From: JACVRW01 sp036009005
GTDB taxonomy: Bacteria; Actinomycetota; Thermoleophilia; Solirubrobacterales; Thermoleophilaceae
Length of the DNA: 9,214 nucleotides
Direction: 5' to 3'
Assembly: GCA_036009005.1 (NCBI GenBank)
Contig: DASYMP010000138.1
Location: 1-9,214, forward strand
Below, one piece after another: positions 6,494-9,214 of the stretch. Every line of letters begins with the position of its first letter. Position 1 is the stretch's first letter. A program made the translations under genes and the position numbers. Below the pieces are notes generated by a model. It had not been told where the DNA came from. It saw nothing but the letters and a program-made list of their open reading frames with translations, and ran no database searches.

Positions 6494-7203
6494 CAGTACG
6501 CGCCCGCGTTGTCGACGTTGAAGTTGTAGAGCTGGCGCGCGGAGCCGTAGCGGCGGAAGTCGGAGGGCTCGCAGTCCTCCACGTCCGCGCTCTCGAGCAG
6601 GGCGCGAAGCTCGGCCACGTGCTCGTCGCGCATCTCCTTCTCGACGCAATCCGCGCCGAGGCCGGCAACGCTGCCGCGCACGTACAGGTGCGCCTCGTAG
6701 ATCGAGTCGCCGAGCGCGTCGCCGGCGTCGCCGCAGACGACGAGGCAGCCGCGCTGGGCCATGAACGCGCTCATGTGCCCGATCGAGCCGTGCACCACGA
6801 TGTCCACGCCCTTCATCGAGATGCCGCAGCGCGCGGCCGCGCTCCCGCGAATCACGAGCAGCCCGCCGCGGCCGGTCGCGCCCGCCGACTGCGACGCGTT
6901 CCCCTCCACGATCACGGTGCCGGACATGATGTTCTCGGCCACGCCCACGCCGGCGTTCCCGTGCACGCGCACGGTGGCGTGCTTGTTCATCCCCGCGCAG
7001 TAGTAGCCCGCGTGGCCGTCGATCTCGACCTCGATCGGCGCGTCGATCCCAACCGCGAGCGCATGCGCGCCGCGCGGGTTCGTGACACGCCAGTGGTGTG
7101 GCGAGGATTCGTCCACGGCGTGCAGCGCCGCGTTCAGCTCGCGCAGCGGCGTCACGGCAAGGTCGAACTCGGCGGCCTCGAGGCCGCTCTCCACCGCCGG
7201 CAT
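6493..7203 (-). CDS. mgsB: N-methylglutamate synthase subunit B (GXGXG beta-helix protein)
   Basis: A 236-aa stand-alone version of the C-terminal GXGXG beta-helix domain of glutamate synthase large subunit (GlxC/MgsB type). Successive glycine-rich turns are visible: IDGHAGYYCAGMNKHATVRV (61-80), HGNAGVGVAENI (81-92), ASQSAGATGRGGLLVIRG (103-120), then HGSIGHMSAFMAQRG (137-151) and CGDAGDALGDSIYEAHLYVRG. The C-terminus ends in RRYGSARQLYNFNVDN, leading into the coupled mgsC. The ATG at 7203 shares its first base with the mgsA TGA (TGATG). The domain has no known active site of its own; in glutamate synthase it holds the amidotransferase and FMN domains in place, and the same role is inferred here for MgsA and MgsC. 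Confidence 0.87.
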   Translation of the reverse strand: MPAVESGLEAAEFDLAVTPLRELNAALHAVDESSPHHWRVTNPRGAHALAVGIDAPIEVEIDGHAGYYCAGMNKHATVRVHGNAGVGVAENIMSGTVIVEGNASQSAGATGRGGLLVIRGSAAARCGISMKGVDIVVHGSIGHMSAFMAQRGCLVVCGDAGDALGDSIYEAHLYVRGSVAGLGADCVEKEMRDEHVAELRALLESADVEDCEPSDFRRYGSARQLYNFNVDNAGAY

Positions 7204-8105
7204 CAGACCGCCGCCCGCTCCCAGCTGTAGACGCGGCCCGGCTCGGGCTCCCAGGTGCGCGCGCTCTCGGCGCCCGGCAGCACGGCGATTGCGCGGTACT
7301 CGGAGGCCATCGCCACCCAGTCGTCTGACTCGGCCATCACGGCGGGCTTGCAGGCGATCGGGTCGCGCAGGACCGCGAAGCCGTCGACCGTGCCGACCGC
7401 GAACGTGTAGAAGCCGTCGAGGTCGTCGATGCAGCCCTCGAGCGCCTGCTCGAGCGACGCGCCCTCGCGCAGCCGCCAGGTGAGGTACCCGGCCGCCACC
7501 TCGGAGTCGTTGTCGGTCTGGAACTCGATGCCCTCGTCGCGCAGCCGCCGGCGCAGGCGGTTGTGGTTCGAGAGCGAGCCGTTGTGCACGAGGCAGAGGT
7601 CGAGTCCGGTGGAGAACGGGTGCGAGTGCTCCGTCGTCACGCGACTCTCGGTGGCCATGCGGGTGTGGCCGAGCGCGTGCGAGCCGGTCATGCTCGCGAG
7701 GTCGAAGTTCTGGATGAACTCCTGTGGCGGGCCGGCCTCCTTGAAGATCTCGATCGCCTGCCCGGCGCTCATCACGCGCAGCTCGGGATAGCGCTCGCGG
7801 AGCCAGCCCTGGGCCTCGGCGGCATCCGTCTCGACGACGATCACGGCATGCGAGCCGCGCGGCTTCGCCTCACCGGCGCCGAACGCGTCGTCGAGCGCCG
7901 CCCGCACACCCTCCCAGTCCTGCTGCGGATCCGGGCTGAACAGCGAGACCTTCGACGATCCGGACGGCGCGGCATCGCGATAGAACGCCACGCCGGCGCT
8001 GTCGGGCCCCCTGTCGCTCAGCTGGAGAAGCATCTCCCCCAGATGGCTCCCAAGGCTCTCGCCCACCTCGGGCGACTTCGAGAATAGTCCTGCGATTCCA
8101 CACAT
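7203..8105 (-). CDS. mgsA: N-methylglutamate synthase subunit A (class II glutamine amidotransferase)
   Basis: A 300-aa Ntn-type amidotransferase (GlxB/MgsA type). MCGIAG at the N-terminus puts the nucleophile at Cys2, exposed after Met removal. Other family motifs are SDRGPDSAG (30-38), GHTRMAT (146-152), HSHPF (160-164), VHNGSLSNH (173-181), TDNDSE (197-202) and DGFYTFAVG (230-238). These belong to the glutaminase domain fused to the front of glutamate synthase, here as a separate gene. The inferred job is to release methylamine from gamma-glutamylmethylamide and pass it to MgsC. The start at 8105 is fixed by the catalytic Cys2 and by AGGAGG 6 nt upstream. The frame stays open far upstream through the intergenic region and antisense to gmaS, but that part is not protein-like. 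It is the first gene of the minus-strand row. Confidence 0.9.
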   Translation of the reverse strand: MCGIAGLFSKSPEVGESLGSHLGEMLLQLSDRGPDSAGVAFYRDAAPSGSSKVSLFSPDPQQDWEGVRAALDDAFGAGEAKPRGSHAVIVVETDAAEAQGWLRERYPELRVMSAGQAIEIFKEAGPPQEFIQNFDLASMTGSHALGHTRMATESRVTTEHSHPFSTGLDLCLVHNGSLSNHNRLRRRLRDEGIEFQTDNDSEVAAGYLTWRLREGASLEQALEGCIDDLDGFYTFAVGTVDGFAVLRDPIACKPAVMAESDDWVAMASEYRAIAVLPGAESARTWEPEPGRVYSWERAAV

Positions 8106-8111
8106 TGCCAG

Positions 8112-8117
8112 CCTCCT
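8112..8117 (-). promoter_or_regulatory. Shine-Dalgarno AGGAGG for mgsA
   Basis: The minus strand reads AGGAGG six nt before the mgsA ATG at 8105. It is a near-perfect match at ideal spacing and confirms the start that leaves Cys2 as nucleophile, against the much longer open frame upstream. Confidence 0.8.
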
Positions 8118-8127
8118 AGAGCCACCG

Positions 8128-8133
8128 AGTGTA
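8128..8133 (-). promoter_or_regulatory. Weak candidate -10 box for the mgs-mgd row
   Basis: TACACT on the minus strand fits TANNNT. A start about 7 nt downstream, near 8121, would leave a short leader that still contains the AGGAGG at 8117-8112. No convincing -35 is present at the right distance (TGGGCC at 8156-8151), so this is only a suggestion. Confidence 0.22.
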
Positions 8134-8191
8134 GGCAGGGCCCCCACCCCGGCCCATGGAGAACAGATAAACAATTCGGCCCCACGGTATG

Positions 8192-8226
8192 TGTGGTCTC
8201 CACATTGGCCCTGTCCGCGAATGTGG
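8192..8226. promoter_or_regulatory. Clustered TGTGG/CCACA inverted repeats, candidate operator
   Basis: Three related half-sites lie in the divergent intergenic region: TGTGG (8192-8196), CCACATT (8200-8206) and AATGTGG (8220-8226). The first two form the palindrome TGTGGTCTCCACA. The second and third form a perfect 7-bp inverted repeat with a 13-nt spacer. Such an arrangement suits binding of one or more dimers of a regulator controlling gmaS and perhaps mgsA. The regulator family cannot be named from the sites, and no regulator gene is in the window. Confidence 0.45.
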
Positions 8227-8233
8227 ATAGTTT
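8205..8233 (+). promoter_or_regulatory. Candidate gmaS promoter, possibly giving a leaderless transcript
   Basis: TTGGCC (8205-8210) and TAGTTT (8228-8233) are separated by 17 nt. The second fits TANNNT and ends 7 nt before the gmaS ATG at 8241, the distance expected when transcription begins at or next to the start codon. Leaderless genes are common in actinobacteria. The -35 match is modest. The inverted repeat 8200-8226 covers the space from the -35 to just before the -10. Confidence 0.35.
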
Positions 8234-8240
8234 GCGGAGC

Positions 8241-9214
8241 ATGAGCGTGAACGAGCCCTTCACCGCGCCCACCTCGCCCGAGGATGTAAAGCGCTACATC
8301 GACGACAACGACATCGAGTTCCTGTTCGCGCAGTTCGTGGACATGCACGGCAAGCCGAACGCCAAGCTCGTCCCGGCCCGCCTGTTCGACGGCCTGATGG
8401 AGGACGGGGCCGGTTTCGCGGGTTTCGCCGCGGGCGCGATCGGCCAGTTCCCGCACGACCCCGACCTCGCCGCGATGCCGGACGTGCGGAGCTTCACCCC
8501 GCTGCCGTGGAAGCCGGGCGTGGCGCGCCTCGCCTGCGACGTGCACGTGGAGGGCGAGGAGTGGCCCTACTGCCCGCGCACGATCCTGCGCCGCCAGCTC
8601 GAGCGCGCGAAAGACCTCGGGTACGAGTTCATGATCGGCGCCGAGCTCGAGTACTTCCTCGTGCGCGAGACCGAGGACGGCGGCATCGAGCTCGCCGACA
8701 AGCTCGACCGGCTCGATCAGCCCTGTTACGACATGCGCGGTCTCACGCGCAACCTCGACTTCGTCTCCCAGGTCGCGCGCAACCTGACCGACCTCGGCTG
8801 GAACAACTACGCGACGGACCACGAGGACGCGAACGGCCAGTTCGAGCAGAACTTCGACTTCGCCGACGCGCTCACGACGGCGGACCGGGCGATCTTCTTC
8901 CGCTACATGGTGGAGTCGCTCGCACAGGAGCGCGGCATGGTCGCCACCTTCATGCCGAAGCCGTTCGGCCACCTGACCGGCAACGGATGCCACTTCCACA
9001 TGAGCCTCTGGAAGGACGGCCAGAACGTGTTCGAGGCCGATCCGGCCGACGACCCGCGCGGCCTCGGCCTCTCGGAGACCGCCTACCAGTTCATCGGCGG
9101 CCTCAAGGCGCACGCGAAGGCGTACATCGCGCTCACCGCGCCGACGGTCGGCTCCTACAAGCGGCTCGTGACCGGCACGCGCAGCGGCTCGAGCTGGGCG
9201 CCGGTGTTCGTGAG
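8241..9214 (+). CDS. gmaS: Gamma-glutamylmethylamide synthetase (glutamine synthetase family), 3' end missing
   Basis: 324 codons of a glutamine-synthetase-like ligase (GlnT/GmaS type), cut by the window edge; relatives run to about 440-450 aa, so roughly the last quarter is missing. The N-terminal beta-grasp part includes LFAQFVDMHGKPNAKLVP (28-45). Metal and substrate motifs follow: GAELEYFL (133-140), HEDANGQFEQNFDF (194-207), the GNGCHFHMSLW loop (247-257) and SYKRLVTGTRSGSSWAP (305-321). The inferred reaction is ATP + glutamate + methylamine to gamma-glutamylmethylamide, chosen because mgs and mgd genes adjoin; ordinary or other amine-glutamate ligase activity is the alternative. The start is the ATG at 8241, but GGAG (8236-8239) is only 1 nt from it; the in-frame GTG at 8247 would have a 7-nt spacing. 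It is divergent from the mgs-mgd row, with 135 bp between. Confidence 0.85.
   Translation, partial: MSVNEPFTAPTSPEDVKRYIDDNDIEFLFAQFVDMHGKPNAKLVPARLFDGLMEDGAGFAGFAAGAIGQFPHDPDLAAMPDVRSFTPLPWKPGVARLACDVHVEGEEWPYCPRTILRRQLERAKDLGYEFMIGAELEYFLVRETEDGGIELADKLDRLDQPCYDMRGLTRNLDFVSQVARNLTDLGWNNYATDHEDANGQFEQNFDFADALTTADRAIFFRYMVESLAQERGMVATFMPKPFGHLTGNGCHFHMSLWKDGQNVFEADPADDPRGLGLSETAYQFIGGLKAHAKAYIALTAPTVGSYKRLVTGTRSGSSWAPVFV

Noticed and set aside
6494..6649. Upstream extension of the mgsC frame inside mgsB
   Set aside because: It is Arg-rich shadow sequence; the MSGWRPG start at 6493 fits the family and the TGATG junction.
5183..8105. Ordinary glutamate synthase split into three genes
   Set aside because: The amidotransferase, beta-helix and FMN parts are separate small proteins of the Glx/Mgs type, the [3Fe-4S] cysteines are absent and there is no GltD, so MgsABC is the better fit.
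8098..8105. ATGTGTGG at the mgsA start (minus strand) as a fourth operator half-site, matching 8189-8196
   Set aside because: The bases encode the obligatory Met-Cys-Gly of the amidotransferase, so coding constraint explains them.
8241..8497. Short minus-strand open frames opposite gmaS
   Set aside because: They have no motifs or ribosome site and oppose clear glutamine-synthetase-family coding sequence.
8106..9113. N-terminal extension of the mgsA frame, about 336 codons upstream of Met-Cys-Gly
   Set aside because: It crosses the intergenic region and runs antisense to gmaS. The catalytic Cys must follow the initiator Met, and a perfect AGGAGG precedes that ATG.

Overview
The window is strongly GC-rich and tightly packed. 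It carries what looks like a complete N-methylglutamate (NMG) pathway for monomethylamine, seven genes on the minus strand plus one divergent gene on the plus strand. The base composition, the GTG start, the overlapping genes and a possible leaderless TANNNT-type promoter suggest a high-GC actinobacterium, perhaps a Thermoleophilia-like lineage. That placement is inference; no rRNA or other taxonomic marker is present.

Layout, read outward from the divergent intergenic region (8106-8240). To the right, on the plus strand, is a glutamine-synthetase-family gene (gmaS-like, 8241 to the window edge, 3' end missing). To the left, on the minus strand, come mgsA (class II amidotransferase, 8105-7203), mgsB (GXGXG beta-helix protein, 7203-6493) and mgsC (FMN domain of the glutamate synthase type, 6493-5183). 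A 49-bp AT-rich gap follows. Then come four subunits of a heterotetrameric sarcosine-oxidase-type enzyme: delta (mgdB, 5133-4798), alpha (mgdC, 4801-1937), gamma (mgdD, 1940-1245) and beta (mgdA, 1252-35). A further minus-strand gene begins at position 9 behind a strong Shine-Dalgarno and leaves the window after three codons.

Working together: GmaS would ligate methylamine to glutamate, giving gamma-glutamylmethylamide. MgsABC would turn this into N-methylglutamate. MgdABCD would oxidise N-methylglutamate to glutamate, releasing the methyl carbon at the formaldehyde level, probably onto tetrahydrofolate through the aminomethyltransferase-like part of alpha. The genes inside each block overlap by 1-8 nt (TGATG, TGATG, ATGA, GTGA, then 8 nt), so translation is probably coupled. 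The only break is between mgsC and mgdB, where a candidate internal promoter lies.

The most notable points are: two complete-looking [2Fe-2S] cysteine motifs in the alpha subunit, at places where, as I recall, classic sarcosine oxidase alpha lacks them; a permuted subunit order (delta-alpha-gamma-beta) with gmaS divergent; a cluster of TGTGG/CCACA inverted repeats in the divergent promoter region; and no visible electron-donor partner for MgsC. No tRNA, rRNA, CRISPR array, insertion sequence or phage gene was seen, and no gene-free stretch exceeds 300 bases.
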